A DNA stretch of 64,000 bases from Cyanobacteriota bacterium SRBZ.bins.94.201705 (lineage in GTDB: Bacteria > Cyanobacteriota > Cyanobacteriia > Cyanobacteriales > Cyanobacteriaceae): assembly GCA_030549855.1 (NCBI GenBank), contig JAUQQP010000034.1:1-64000 (forward strand), read 5' to 3'. Made by a program: the position numbers and the translations under genes. Positions 1 through 9,711 of this stretch are shown here, piece after piece (position 1 is the stretch's first letter; every line of letters starts with the position of its first letter). Under the pieces are notes generated by a model. The model did no database searches and had not been told where the DNA came from. It was given only the letters and a program-made list of their open reading frames with translations.

Positions 1-126
1 AAAGTAGGCCAAAGCCAGGGAATAGCAATCTTCCCTGGTGGCCCTCCCCTTTTCCACCTTTTCTTCCAACAGGGGGATAGCCTCCCCCCACCTCCCGACT
101 AGGAAAAGCTCAACCCCCACTCTATA

Positions 127-648
127 TTACCTCAGTGAAGTGAAACCTTCTGGACAGTCGGTTGTGTTGCTCGGCGCCGCTGCGCTTTCGCCTATCTTGT
201 TAGACTGGCATATTATATTGGAGTATGTACCATTGCTGAAGGCGACGGCCCCGGAGTAGGTCCTTACACCATCCTTGGTTGCCTGTCTGGGTGCAGCTGT
301 GACATTGGCAAAGGTACTATTCGCTCGTACAGTCCAGTTATTGTAGTAGTCTGTTTTGATTACAACACCCAGTTCGTTGTCTGGAGAAGTGACGTTGGTG
401 TTGTTAGCAAAGGTTTGTCTCTCGAAGTGGTAGGCTTGTTGGGCGCGGTTGATGGTGCCGACACCGTTTTTACCTTCGGATTCTCTGGCTTTACCTACTT
501 GCCCCAACAGGTTGGGCAGGGCTACAGCCGCCAATACACCGATAATGATTACTACTACCAGCAACTCAATGAGGGTGAAACCTTCCTTGTTTTGTTGTTT
601 TTTCTGACGCAGATAGGCGAGGTATTTAAGGGTTACTTCAGGTTTCAT
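127..648 (-). CDS. pilA: Type IV major pilin-like protein (PilA family)
   Basis: The 173-residue product has a class III signal peptide: a charged 23-residue leader ending in Gly23, then Phe24 and Glu28 (the +5 glutamate) within FTLIELLVVVIIIGVLAAVA, the hydrophobic N-terminal helix of type IV pilins. Two cysteines near the C terminus (Cys147, Cys165) could form the D-region disulfide. A strong ribosome binding site (GGAGGAG) lies just before the ATG. Such pilins are cleaved by PilD in the inner membrane and polymerised into pili used for twitching motility and DNA uptake. The next genes upstream on the same strand are a SPINDLY-like glycosyltransferase and coiled-coil proteins. Family assignment is firm. 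Whether it is the major pilin or a minor pseudopilin is not resolved. Confidence 0.93.
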   Translation of the reverse strand: MKPEVTLKYLAYLRQKKQQNKEGFTLIELLVVVIIIGVLAAVALPNLLGQVGKARESEGKNGVGTINRAQQAYHFERQTFANNTNVTSPDNELGVVIKTDYYNNWTVRANSTFANVTAAPRQATKDGVRTYSGAVAFSNGTYSNIICQSNKIGESAAAPSNTTDCPEGFTSLR

Positions 649-765
649 ACTTTTTCTCCTCCTATTAGAGTTTCGGCTAGTCTGGCTAGTCCGTCTTTTC
701 TGTTACTCCTAGCTTACCCATCTTTACCCAAAAACCTATCACCCCCACCAAAAAAATTTTTGCTG

Positions 766-2934
766 TCATCTCTGATACATTTCATACATTTTTCTGTAGG
801 CGTTTTCCATTTCCCTGGTGAAGGAGAGGGCATTCCAGAGGGGGGATGTATGTTTAGCCTGTTTTAGTTTCCAGGTTACCTCCTGTCGCAAGTCCGAGTC
901 TGTACCCAAGAGTATCCCCCATTCTACATATTCCTCGTCGCTGAAGGCTATTCCCTCCCTTACCCCCACATTCATCATAAAACTATAACTGTTACGGGCG
1001 GCGAATTGTTCCCCTACTCTTGTAACTATTGGTATTTCCTGCCATAGGGTTTCCAGGGTGGTGGTAGCACCGTTGTAGGGGTAGGTATCAAGGACAATAT
1101 CTGCTATCTTAAGGTTAGCACGGTGGATAGCCTCAGTGGGGGCTGGGGGGAGGAATCGGAGTCTGTTGGGGTTGACGCCTTCAGAGGTGGCGATGGTTTT
1201 AAAGAGATTCTCCGTATTCTTACCTGCCATACCTTTGACGAGGAGGTAGCTGTTTGGTACGGCTTTTAGTATTTTCATTTGTAGGCGGATTGTATGGGGG
1301 TTTCTTTTGTAGGGGTTTTGGATATGGTAATAAACAACCGCCTCTTCTTCGATTTCCAAGTCTTCTCGTCTAACAGTAGGGACATCTACTTCAAACCCTT
1401 CCACGGCTACATACACATGGGACAGACGCCAGATTTTCTCCCTATAGTATTGTTCGGCCTCTGGTGGCAAAACGTAGGGATCTGCGATAAAATAGTCCAC
1501 ACTCGGGATTCCGTCACTGTCCAGTCCCAACCAGGTGACTTGGATAGGGGCTGGTTTTAGTGCTATAACGGCAGCGGTGATATTATTGGTGGCACTGTCT
1601 AAATCTACTAGGATGTCTATTTCGTCTTCTAGGATTTGATTTACTATTTCCCTTACATTACTCCCAGGGGTTATATAACTTTTATCCGCTGTTTCTTGGA
1701 AAAATTTTTGGGTGATATAATCCCGGGGTTGACAAATGCCATAAGTGTAGATGGAAAACTCTTCTCGGTTGTGGTATTTTATTAGCCAGCGACTCAATAA
1801 CCCCACAGGGTGTCGGCGCAAACTGCATCCTATATAGCCTATTTTGATTTTTCCCTGTTGTTGGTTTTTCCTGTTGCCAAAACTGGAGATAAGAGACGGA
1901 AAAATTCTACGGATTTGCTGCTGAAAAATTGCACCTACCCCGTTTACTACGCGTCTATTTTCTCTCAGGTTATCCCGCAGATAGAAAAAAACCGGGGGAA
2001 TGGTGATTAATCCCACAGCCAAGTATTCTTCCATTTCTTCGGGAAGATTTGTTATTAGTTTTTCTAGGTATTCCCTTAATTTTTGTTCATACTGGCCTGC
2101 CTTAAACCAGTCATCTCTACTCATGCCGTTTATCAGCAGCTGGTAGGAAGCCAAAACCTTTTCTGGTACAGTTTTACTGTGTTTTTCATATTCGCTAGCA
2201 TATATTTTAGCCTCCTCATCCCAACAAGCCCTACTATAATACTGAAAAATTCTGCTCAGATTCTGGAGTTTGTTAGGCAATATTTCCAGGAATGTAGCTA
2301 ATAATTTTCCTCCCCACAAATACTGTTGATTTCTGTCGGCAATTTCGTTTATCTTAGCCGATATAATCTGGATAAATTCGTCATCTTTAGCCAAAAGTGG
2401 GATAATCTTCTCGAGGAAGGCAATTACAGCTTCGTTTGGTATTTCCAACAGGAATTCCAACAGTTGGCTAATATCTTCTTTCTCCTCCTCTGTAAACTCA
2501 TAATGTCTTTCCTGCAGTAGCGAGGCTAGTCGGTTTAGTACCTCAAAATCAAAACGGTTACGACGGCAATTACACAAGGCCAATTTTATCAAGTTTTCCA
2601 GATTATCGGGGGCAATTTCTGCTATCTTTTCCCTTATAATCCCCTCGGCATGGTGATGGTTTTTTGCAGTCTGTCGTTTAGCTTCTTGGAGTAATATTTC
2701 CTGCAAATCCCGGTTTAGACTATCAGTTTCAGCTGGTAACAATTCTACAAAGGGAATCAACCAGGTGGCAGTGGCTTCTTCTTCCCTTCCATTTAACAAA
2801 TAGGCTAATCCTAAATACCAGTAATTAGCAACTTCTTCTGGATTTTCTGTTATTCTTTTCTCGTAGTAGTCAATCACGGTAGCATAGTCGCCGGCTTCTA
2901 GACACTTCCTTATTTCCTCCTGCCAATTATTCAT
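766..2934 (-). CDS. TPR / SPINDLY-type O-linked glycosyltransferase (GT41-like)
   Basis: The 722-residue product begins with helical TPR-like repeats (about residues 1-300). It ends in a GT-B glycosyltransferase region related to O-GlcNAc transferase/SPINDLY. Recognisable parts are KIGYIGCSLRRHPVGLL, DILVDLDSATNN, APIQVTWLGLDSDG and the sugar-nucleotide region ADIVLDTYPYNGATTTLETLW. Members of this family transfer a sugar from a nucleotide donor to Ser/Thr or Asn of proteins, or build glycans. The ATG is preceded by AGGG at a suitable distance. It lies about 120 bp upstream of a pilin gene on the same strand, and a paralog sits at 4071-6140. Glycosylation of the pilin is an inference from position only. 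Confidence 0.85.
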   Translation of the reverse strand: MNNWQEEIRKCLEAGDYATVIDYYEKRITENPEEVANYWYLGLAYLLNGREEEATATWLIPFVELLPAETDSLNRDLQEILLQEAKRQTAKNHHHAEGIIREKIAEIAPDNLENLIKLALCNCRRNRFDFEVLNRLASLLQERHYEFTEEEKEDISQLLEFLLEIPNEAVIAFLEKIIPLLAKDDEFIQIISAKINEIADRNQQYLWGGKLLATFLEILPNKLQNLSRIFQYYSRACWDEEAKIYASEYEKHSKTVPEKVLASYQLLINGMSRDDWFKAGQYEQKLREYLEKLITNLPEEMEEYLAVGLITIPPVFFYLRDNLRENRRVVNGVGAIFQQQIRRIFPSLISSFGNRKNQQQGKIKIGYIGCSLRRHPVGLLSRWLIKYHNREEFSIYTYGICQPRDYITQKFFQETADKSYITPGSNVREIVNQILEDEIDILVDLDSATNNITAAVIALKPAPIQVTWLGLDSDGIPSVDYFIADPYVLPPEAEQYYREKIWRLSHVYVAVEGFEVDVPTVRREDLEIEEEAVVYYHIQNPYKRNPHTIRLQMKILKAVPNSYLLVKGMAGKNTENLFKTIATSEGVNPNRLRFLPPAPTEAIHRANLKIADIVLDTYPYNGATTTLETLWQEIPIVTRVGEQFAARNSYSFMMNVGVREGIAFSDEEYVEWGILLGTDSDLRQEVTWKLKQAKHTSPLWNALSFTREMENAYRKMYEMYQR

Positions 2935-2955
2935 GCTTACCCTATCTTTGATTTT

Positions 2956-3348
2956 CTAAACGGGATTAGGGAAGAGGGCAATTTTTACTATAATACCCAA
3001 CAAGCCAGTCACCAATACCCCTACAATGCTCAAAAAGCCAATGGTAAGGGTATTCAGTCGACTATTTATCTCATCAAAACGTTTATCGTGGCTATCTAGT
3101 CTCTTGACAATTTGTTCGTTTTGTGCCTTTAGTTTCTCTACATCTACTCTTGTCTCTGTTACTATCTTTTCTAGACTGGTTATCCGGCTATTGAGTTTTT
3201 CTTCAAGGCTAGCCAGCTTTTGGTTGAATCTTTCCTCCATGGAGATTATTTTGTCGTCCAGTCTTTCTATTTTCTGGTCGAGTTTATCAATTTTGTTCTC
3301 TATTTTGTTTAAAATGTCTACTAGACTTATTTCTACCATCTGATTCAT
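2956..3348 (-). CDS. Small coiled-coil protein with C-terminal membrane anchor
   Basis: This 130-residue protein is a continuous charged coiled coil (IENKIDKLDQKIERLDDKI, then further heptads). It ends in one hydrophobic segment, IGFLSIVGVLVTGLLGIIV, and a short tail ending NPV. It should be tail-anchored with the coiled coil on one side of the membrane. A good GGAGGAAG ribosome site precedes the ATG. The gene next upstream (3379-3855) is a near-identical paralog, so this is a tandem duplication. It starts 22 bp before the GT41-like gene and may be co-transcribed with it. The function is unknown. Confidence 0.75.
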   Translation of the reverse strand: MNQMVEISLVDILNKIENKIDKLDQKIERLDDKIISMEERFNQKLASLEEKLNSRITSLEKIVTETRVDVEKLKAQNEQIVKRLDSHDKRFDEINSRLNTLTIGFLSIVGVLVTGLLGIIVKIALFPNPV

Positions 3349-3378
3349 GTTGCACTTCCTCCTTTGCGGGATTAACTG

Positions 3379-3855
3379 TTAGACGGGATTGGGGAAGAGG
3401 GCAATTTTCACTATAATACCCAACAAGCCAGTCACCAACACCCCTACAATACTCAGAAAGCCAATAGTAAGGGTATTCAGTCGACTATTTATCTCGTCAA
3501 AACGTTTATTGACTTCCTCAAACCGTTTGTTTACCTCATCAAAACGTTTGTTTACATCATCAAAACGTCTGTTTACATCATCAAACCGTTTGTCGTGGCT
3601 ATCTAGCCTCTTGACAATTTGCTCATTTTGTGCCTTTAGTCTTTCTACATCCACTCTTGTCTCTGTTACTATCTTTTCCAGATTAGTTATCCGGCTGTTG
3701 AGTTTTTCTTCAAGGCTAGCTAGCTTTTGGTTGAATCTTTCCTCCATGGAGACTATTTTGTCGTCCAGTGTTTCTATTTTCTGGTCGAGTTTGTCAATTT
3801 TGTTCTCTATTTTGTTTAAAATGTCTACTAGACTTATTTCCACCATCTGATTCAT
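3379..3855 (-). CDS. Coiled-coil membrane protein, paralog with 7-residue repeat expansion
   Basis: The 158-residue product is almost identical to the protein at 2956-3348, except for a block of five heptads of the type KRFDDVN/KRFDEVN. These are absent from the paralog and encoded by 21-bp DNA repeats at about 3497-3596. The C-terminal transmembrane segment and NPV tail are the same. The ribosome site is weaker than that of the downstream copy. The heptad expansion lengthens the coiled coil in register, so it would act as a length variant of a rod-like tether or sensor. The function is unknown. Confidence 0.75.
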   Translation of the reverse strand: MNQMVEISLVDILNKIENKIDKLDQKIETLDDKIVSMEERFNQKLASLEEKLNSRITNLEKIVTETRVDVERLKAQNEQIVKRLDSHDKRFDDVNRRFDDVNKRFDEVNKRFEEVNKRFDEINSRLNTLTIGFLSIVGVLVTGLLGIIVKIALFPNPV

Positions 3856-4070
3856 GTTTTACTCACAGTTTTCCTATCTAATAGTACTACTATTATAGGC
3901 CATTATACGTCGGGGGTAATTTTCACTGTCCCTAGTTATTTGCCCGTCAAATATATCCCCTTTATCCTCATATTTAATTTTTCCCCTCTTATGTGGCCAT
4001 CGGCTTTTACACCTGCATGCCGATTCTTTTTGCCTTCCGACTCTTCATCTGACAAGGGTGAAAGCCTGCA

Positions 4071-6140
4071 TTAATTGTCAGTTGTCATGTCAGAGGGAAT
4101 ATCAAAAGGGATTGTAATCACTTGGCGATAAAACTGTGCCAAGGCTTTAACACACTCTAAGTCATTGTAAAGACGATGATGATTTTGAATAATTTTCTGT
4201 TTTACCTTCTCACGCCACTGTTTATCTTTTCCAAGTTTAACTGCTATTTCAACATACTCCTGTAAAGAAGAGGCAATGGTTTCTGTAACCCCTATTTGTT
4301 TTAAAATGCCATAACTGTGACGACTCCGCATAAACTCCCCCGGCAGTGTCACCACCGGTAAGCCACAGGCAATTGCTTCCCTAGTGGTATTGTCTCCGGA
4401 CCATGCTATACTGTCCAGAAATACATCGCATAAAAGATTGAGTTGTAAATAGTCTTCTGACGGCAAAAATGGCAAGAATATACAGTATTCAGTCCAGTTT
4501 AATTCATAGTCACAAAACGCCTTTTCTAGTCTGTTTTGAAAAATCCTAGTAAGATGCGGGTAAGTTTGAAGAAAGACAAATTGGGCATTAGCTACCTGAG
4601 AGGCAATGGCAGGGAATACATAATCGTGTTGTGGCAGGTATTTAAACAGCATTTGACTGCATAGATAAACTATCCTATCCTCTCCTAAATTAAAATCCTT
4701 TCTACACCTCCTTATACTGGGTATCTTTGGCTTTTCCAACACCATGCCAATGTTGGGGAGGAGTATCAATTTTTCACTGTAGTGGGATTGGGCATTTTCT
4801 CCCTCCATTAACCTTCTTGATATATAATAGTCGATATTCTCTAAGCCGGTAGTGAGGGGGTGTCCTATAGTGGCACATTGTATTGGTGCCAAACGCATAC
4901 TTCCCATTACTATAGTCCGGGGTAACATCCCTATTTCTGCATAGGTTAAGATATCTATTTCGTCATCACAAATCTTCTGACAAACTGCTTCTAAGTCATC
5001 GGGGATACAATGATAGTATTCGGCAACCTCCCTGAATTTCACAGACAACTCTTCACTTACTTCCTCTATAGTATAAACGTAAACAACGAAGTCGTTTCTA
5101 TCCATATTCTCTAGCCATTTCAACAGCCATTTTGCCCTATTCAGACTCGCCCCCGTCACAAACCCCAGTTTGACTTTTCCCCTAAAAATCGGAGTTTTCT
5201 TTTCAAACCATTTGGGGTAGTTGGCCCTAGTAATTGTCGTCACCAGTTTTCCATATTTTTTCTGTAAATCCACATCATTGAAACCCTGATATGCCAGATA
5301 AAAATTGGTGTGATTGCTTATAGCTTGCAGGGCATTTCTCTTACTATCATCATCAGCAATATTCAGGTGGTTAACAAGATAGTCTAATCCCTCAGTAAAA
5401 CGCTTTCTATAATAGCCTATCTCCTCAGTGCTGGTATAGATAATAGGCAAGTACAAATGTTTCTGCAACTGCCAGGTAAAATCATTGGGAAGCAACTGAG
5501 ATGTCTCCTCTGCCAACTGAATGGCCTCCTGGTTTCTCCCCATATGTTTAAGGGTTAACAGAAGATTGAAACGACTGCCAGAATGATAAGGATTAATTTC
5601 TATGGCGCGTCTGTAAATTGACTCCGCTTCCTCCAGCCGGTTGAGGGAAAAATAAATATTCCCCAGGTTATTATAAGCGTCAATTAAATTGGGGTTAACT
5701 TCAATAGATTTCTGGTAGAATAGGATGGCATTGTCCATATCCCCCAAATGCTCGTAATTGTAGGCTAGATGGTAATAATAAACTCCCCATTCGGGTTTGG
5801 GATTTTTCTCCTCTGCTATCAACTCAGCAATCTGGGAGTAAACAGATAAGGCTAATAGCCACTCCTTTTTGCTTAACAGTTTAACCCCCTGTTCGTCTAA
5901 AATTGCCAACAGAATATCACAGTCTTTATCAAAATCCTCAGAGGCAAACAAAGCAGACATCCAAAGAGAATTGGCAGTTTCCCTCTCTCCCAACAACAGG
6001 TAGGATAGCCCCAAATAAAAGATAATTAAACTATCATTGTCATTTGCCTCTGCCAGCTGTTGAAAAAAACTAACCGCTTCCTCATAATTACCAGTATCTA
6101 ATAACTTTTTTCCCCTCTCAAAATCCATGGGCTTCTGCAT
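4071..6140 (-). CDS. TPR / SPINDLY-type glycosyltransferase, second copy
   Basis: The 689-residue protein has classical TPR units in its N-terminal third, for example AYNNLGNIYFSLNRLEEAE and the preceding AILFYQKSIEVNPNLIDA. The C-terminal domain is a GT-B type related to the protein at 766-2934: KVKLGFVTGASLNRAKWLLKW, EIDILTYAEIG, APIQCATIGHPLTTG and DVFLDSIAWSGDNTTREAIA. It resembles O-GlcNAc transferase/SPINDLY proteins but is divergent in the donor-binding part. A G-rich ribosome site lies about 14 bases before the ATG. It sits upstream of the coiled-coil pair on the same strand. Substrate and sugar are unknown. Confidence 0.82.
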   Translation of the reverse strand: MQKPMDFERGKKLLDTGNYEEAVSFFQQLAEANDNDSLIIFYLGLSYLLLGERETANSLWMSALFASEDFDKDCDILLAILDEQGVKLLSKKEWLLALSVYSQIAELIAEEKNPKPEWGVYYYHLAYNYEHLGDMDNAILFYQKSIEVNPNLIDAYNNLGNIYFSLNRLEEAESIYRRAIEINPYHSGSRFNLLLTLKHMGRNQEAIQLAEETSQLLPNDFTWQLQKHLYLPIIYTSTEEIGYYRKRFTEGLDYLVNHLNIADDDSKRNALQAISNHTNFYLAYQGFNDVDLQKKYGKLVTTITRANYPKWFEKKTPIFRGKVKLGFVTGASLNRAKWLLKWLENMDRNDFVVYVYTIEEVSEELSVKFREVAEYYHCIPDDLEAVCQKICDDEIDILTYAEIGMLPRTIVMGSMRLAPIQCATIGHPLTTGLENIDYYISRRLMEGENAQSHYSEKLILLPNIGMVLEKPKIPSIRRCRKDFNLGEDRIVYLCSQMLFKYLPQHDYVFPAIASQVANAQFVFLQTYPHLTRIFQNRLEKAFCDYELNWTEYCIFLPFLPSEDYLQLNLLCDVFLDSIAWSGDNTTREAIACGLPVVTLPGEFMRSRHSYGILKQIGVTETIASSLQEYVEIAVKLGKDKQWREKVKQKIIQNHHRLYNDLECVKALAQFYRQVITIPFDIPSDMTTDN

Positions 6141-6341
6141 CTTTTTAGTTACCCCCTTCTAACTGCTTTTTCTAGGAATTCATATTTCCCTTTTGCTTCC
6201 AAGATACTAGTTTGTTTTAAAGCCCACTGCCCCCAGCCCCTGCTAATCCCCATCCCCTAATTCTCCCCTTGCCAAAATTCAAACTATATGTTAGGGTAGT
6301 GTATAGGGTAGGATGGGGCCCTCTGTGACCTCATTGAATCC

Positions 6342-6740
6342 CTAACGCAAATACTCGGGATTCTCCAGAAGTGAGGTGTTGAAGGGATTAGCTAAATCAG
6401 GGGTGCGGAGGGTGGGGCCGTTTTCCTGTAACTGCCTGAAATAGTCACGTATCACAAGGGAGAGGAGATGGCCGTCATTGATTACGTTTTTGTCTGGAAA
6501 CCAGCGAAAGTGGGGAAAAGCGCCAACGCCGAAAATGTTGTTTAACTGTCCCTCTATACTGCTTTGTTCAAAGAAATCGCCACTATGGTAATTGTACAAT
6601 CTAGTTATCAACTCGTCAACGGACAGGGGGGAAGTTACTAATTCCTCTGCCGGAGAGGAGTAAGCCTTGCCATGGAAGCCAAAAGTGGCTACTACCGTCA
6701 ACAAGCTGAGGGTAAATCTGCCAAAAGACTTTGATAACAT
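6342..6740 (-). CDS. Secreted hypothetical protein
   Basis: The product of 132 residues starts with a signal peptide (basic start, then FTLSLLTVVATFGFHGKAYSS). The mature part of about 105 residues contains no cysteine and no motif I recognise. The ATG at 6740 is preferred over an in-frame TTG at 6746 because AGGG then sits eight bases upstream. It is divergent from pyrE with only 50 bp between the starts, so both promoters must overlap there. A periplasmic or lumenal location is predicted. Confidence 0.65.
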   Translation of the reverse strand: MLSKSFGRFTLSLLTVVATFGFHGKAYSSPAEELVTSPLSVDELITRLYNYHSGDFFEQSSIEGQLNNIFGVGAFPHFRWFPDKNVINDGHLLSLVIRDYFRQLQENGPTLRTPDLANPFNTSLLENPEYLR

Positions 6741-6790
6741 GACCAAATCCCTGCTAAAATCAGACTGCCTAAATTGTAACTGACTTGCCT

Positions 6791-7378
6791 ATGGAAGATA
6801 ACAATGTTTCCCTAAGACAACAATTATTGGACTTACTGGTAAAATACGCCTACCAGGAGGGAGAATTTATCCTGTCTTCTGGGCAAAAAAGCTATTTCTA
6901 TCTTAACGGAAAACAAGTAACCTTGAGGGCGGAGGGGGCATTATTGGTAGGGAAACTAATTTTCGAAATGCTACCGTCTGACACCCAAGCAGTAGCCGGT
7001 TTAACCCTTGGTGCTGATCCTATTGTAACAGCAGTAAGTGTCGTTTCTGCCTACGAAAATCGACCTATTCCCGCTTTAATTGTAAGAAAAGAGGCTAAAG
7101 GACATGGGACTAAATCCTACATCGAAGGGCCCATTTTACCACAAGGCAGTGTAGTCACTGTACTAGAGGATGTGGTTACCACAGGAAACTCAGCGATGTT
7201 GGCAGTGACAAGACTCCAAGAGGCGGGTTATAGGGTAAACAAGATAATAGCTATTGTAGACCGTCAGGCGGGTGGGGCACAATTATACCAGTCTAAGGGA
7301 TTAGCCTTTGAAAGTATCTTCACCATAGAAGAAATCCAGAAACAATGGCGGCAAAACAACCCCCCAACAAGGGGGTGA
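6791..7378 (+). CDS. pyrE: Orotate phosphoribosyltransferase
   Basis: The enzyme converts orotate and PRPP to orotidine 5'-phosphate in pyrimidine synthesis. The PRPP-binding motif VTVLEDVVTTGNS is at about residues 120-132. Other family features are the GQKSYFYLNGKQVTL region near the N terminus and RKEAKGHGT before the catalytic loop. The length of 195 residues is normal. The ATG at 6791 is chosen over an upstream TTG at 6785; no strong ribosome site is visible. It converges with glgC, leaving 19 bp between the stops. A C5/G5 inverted repeat overlaps the pyrE stop. Confidence 0.93.
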   Translation: MEDNNVSLRQQLLDLLVKYAYQEGEFILSSGQKSYFYLNGKQVTLRAEGALLVGKLIFEMLPSDTQAVAGLTLGADPIVTAVSVVSAYENRPIPALIVRKEAKGHGTKSYIEGPILPQGSVVTVLEDVVTTGNSAMLAVTRLQEAGYRVNKIIAIVDRQAGGAQLYQSKGLAFESIFTIEEIQKQWRQNNPPTRG

Positions 7379-7397
7379 AAAGACAAGATGGACTGTT

Positions 7398-8690
7398 TTA
7401 GATTACAGTATTATCCGGAATCACTGCATTTTTAATAACCACCACGATGCCATTGCGGATATAGAAACCCTCGTCTTCTCGATTAGATTCCTCTACCCGT
7501 TCCTTGTTAGTGATGATAACATTTTGACCTATCCGGGCATTTTTGTCTATAATCGCCCTTCTAATGGTAGAATTAGCCCCAATTCCCACTGGTATGCCTC
7601 CCGATTCTAACCTTTTCTGTCTTTCCTCCGCCGACTCATAATAATCCGCCCCCATTATCAGGGAATCTTCTATAACACAACCGTGTTCTATGCGAGTACG
7701 GACACCCAAAACGGAATGGTGAATGCGACACTCCTTAAGGATACAACCGTCACTGATGATAGACTCGGTGATGGTAGCATTTAACAGTTTACTAGGAGGC
7801 AGGTAACGAGAGCGAGTGTAAATAGGTGCTTTTTCGTCATAGAAACTAAAAGGAGGCTGAGGTTGCTTAGTTAGGGCCAAATTAGCCTCATAAAATGCTT
7901 TAATAGTTCCAATATCCTCCCAATAACCCTTAAAAAGATAAGCCTGGAGACGGTAATTTTGGGCAGCCGCTTCCGGGATTACCTCTTTACCGAAGTCAGT
8001 GTGTTGGGGATTTTCCTTCAACAGCTTTTCCAACACCCGTTTTTTGAAGACATAAATCCCCATAGAAGCAATATAAGGCTTTTTCTTGGCTTCTTCTGGC
8101 TCCAACCCCAAAATAGTAGTATCCACCGCCATTTGCTTCAAGGCTTCTCCCTGGGGTTTCTCGCTAAAACTAATTATCCTTCCGGTGTGGTCAATTTTCA
8201 TCAAACCAAAGGCAGAAGCCTTTTCCTCTTCCACTGGCACCACCGAGATGGTAATATCTGCATTAGTTTCCCGGTGATGTTGGACAAACAAACCATAGTC
8301 CATTCGGTAGAGATGGTCTCCGGATAGGATAAGATATTCGTCTATATCCCATTCCTCGAACAGCCATAAATACTGTCGTACTGCATCTGCAGTGCCCTGA
8401 AACCAATCCGGATTCTCTTTCGTTTGTTGTGCCGCCAACACCTCCACAAACCCGTCGGTAAAACCCGAAAGGTTGTAAGTGCGACTTATGTGACGGTTTA
8501 GCGACGCCGAGTTAAACTGGGTTAATACGTATATCTTTAATACTCCAGAGTTTATACAGTTACTAATAGGAATATCAATAAGACGGTATTTCCCAGCCAG
8601 AGGCACAGCCGGTTTTGCCCGCAGTTTTGTCAAGGGATAAAGCCTTGTGCCTGCGCCACCACCTAGAATTATACCTAGTACCCTTTTCAT
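7398..8690 (-). CDS. glgC: Glucose-1-phosphate adenylyltransferase (ADP-glucose pyrophosphorylase)
   Basis: The enzyme makes ADP-glucose from glucose 1-phosphate and ATP, the committed step of glycogen synthesis. The N terminus [20 protein letters not shown], followed by [20 protein letters not shown], is diagnostic. The substrate-binding GIYVFKK region and the C-terminal left-handed beta-helix repeats ([19 protein letters not shown]) are present. The 430-residue length from ATG 8690 matches cyanobacterial GlgC. A longer in-frame extension to 8750 is rejected because family members begin MK(R/K)VL. Cyanobacterial GlgC is activated by 3-phosphoglycerate and inhibited by phosphate. Confidence 0.97.
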   Translation of the reverse strand: MKRVLGIILGGGAGTRLYPLTKLRAKPAVPLAGKYRLIDIPISNCINSGVLKIYVLTQFNSASLNRHISRTYNLSGFTDGFVEVLAAQQTKENPDWFQGTADAVRQYLWLFEEWDIDEYLILSGDHLYRMDYGLFVQHHRETNADITISVVPVEEEKASAFGLMKIDHTGRIISFSEKPQGEALKQMAVDTTILGLEPEEAKKKPYIASMGIYVFKKRVLEKLLKENPQHTDFGKEVIPEAAAQNYRLQAYLFKGYWEDIGTIKAFYEANLALTKQPQPPFSFYDEKAPIYTRSRYLPPSKLLNATITESIISDGCILKECRIHHSVLGVRTRIEHGCVIEDSLIMGADYYESAEERQKRLESGGIPVGIGANSTIRRAIIDKNARIGQNVIITNKERVEESNREDEGFYIRNGIVVVIKNAVIPDNTVI

Positions 8691-8783
8691 AAAAGAATTT
8701 TCTAAATGACTTTCATAACCAAGTTTATGGTCTAATGGCCAATCAGACAATCAATTTTCCTTCTTTTTTTTTTTCGTTTCCCC

Positions 8784-8813
8784 TTGACAAAAGGCCGCCT
8801 TTTACGATAGAAT
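8784..8813 (+). promoter_or_regulatory. Sigma-70-type promoter without an adjacent gene
   Basis: TTGACA at 8784-8789 and TAGAAT at 8808-8813 are separated by 18 bases. It is preceded by CCCC like the promoter at 9683. No open reading frame follows within several hundred bases. It could drive the long leader of the pilin at 9961 or a non-coding RNA. Confidence 0.5.
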
Positions 8814-8935
8814 GGTAGCATGTTGCGGCAGGAGTAGTTACTGTCATGTTTGCGGCTGTCCATTTTTTTAATGATAAAGTTATGCAACAATAACTAAAAG
8901 ATTACCCCCCAGCGGCGGCCAGAAGAGCGTAGGCC

Positions 8936-8964
8936 TTGACAACCGGGTTTTGTGGCAGTACAAT
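8936..8964 (+). promoter_or_regulatory. Sigma-70-type promoter, TTGACA-17-TACAAT
   Basis: A perfect -35 hexamer (8936-8941) and a near-perfect -10 TACAAT (8959-8964) are separated by 17 bases. The downstream sequence shares a segment with the leader of the pilin at 9961. No gene starts nearby. Confidence 0.5.
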
Positions 8965-9682
8965 GGAGGTGGCCAGGGGGAGATACTGGAGGGCTTGCAG
9001 CTGGCCAGAATTTAGATGAAAAAGATGAGCAACAAAAGGGAAAGAAAAAAGGTGAGGAAAACATAGAGGGGGGAATGGGATAGGGAAGGGAAAGGAAAGG
9101 GCAAGCAACAAAAGGAAGCAGACAGTGAGAGGAAAGCATGATGGGGTTTTTAGGCAAATAGAGAGGGGAATAAAAATAAGGGAAAGGTGGAGGCAGCCAT
9201 TGTCGGGAAAGAAGAAGCTAGGCTGAATGAGAGAGTTGGGAATCCAAGCCTATCAAAAGAATAGACTGTACTGAAGGGCGACTTGATATATTCTTGTCAA
9301 TTATGTCCACAGGCTTATTAGAAACGGCCACCCGGCTTGTATTTGTGGGGATGTGGAAAGAAAGGGGGTTTAAAAAGGGGGTTTTCCTGGTACAAAAAAG
9401 GGAAAAAAAAGGAAAATGAATCAAACCTTGGAGATTAGCCTAGCATTGATTTTAGACGAAATTCATAGCAAATAAGGAGAGAGAAGAGATAAACTGGACT
9501 GGCTGGGAAACAAATCAATCAAGTTGGTGTAGACGTAACTATTCCCAAGGAGCTACAGGCAAATCTTAACAAAAAAATAGCTTCCACACAAGCCAATCTT
9601 AATAACAGACTAATCTTGGCCAGACAATAAACACCATAGAAACCCATATCTTCGCCAGTTTGCCGGTATCTCCCATTTCCCC

Positions 9683-9711
9683 TTGACAAAAAAGGATTTC
9701 TGTGATAGGAT
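9683..9711 (+). promoter_or_regulatory. Probable promoter of the second pilin gene
   Basis: TTGACA at 9683-9688 and TAGGAT at 9706-9711 are separated by 17 bases. This would give a 5' leader of about 240 bases to the pilin start at 9961, in line with the long untranslated leaders known for cyanobacterial pilA transcripts. Confidence 0.6.

Noticed and set aside
3389..3850. Long plus-strand open frame antisense to the coiled-coil gene
   Set aside because: It mirrors the repetitive coiled-coil coding strand, is Ser/Leu/Phe-rich and has no domain; the minus-strand product is clearly the real one.
8894..9157. Minus-strand frames in the pilin leader region
   Set aside because: They are Pro/Ser/Phe-rich translations of purine-rich DNA without family features; promoters on the plus strand explain the region better.
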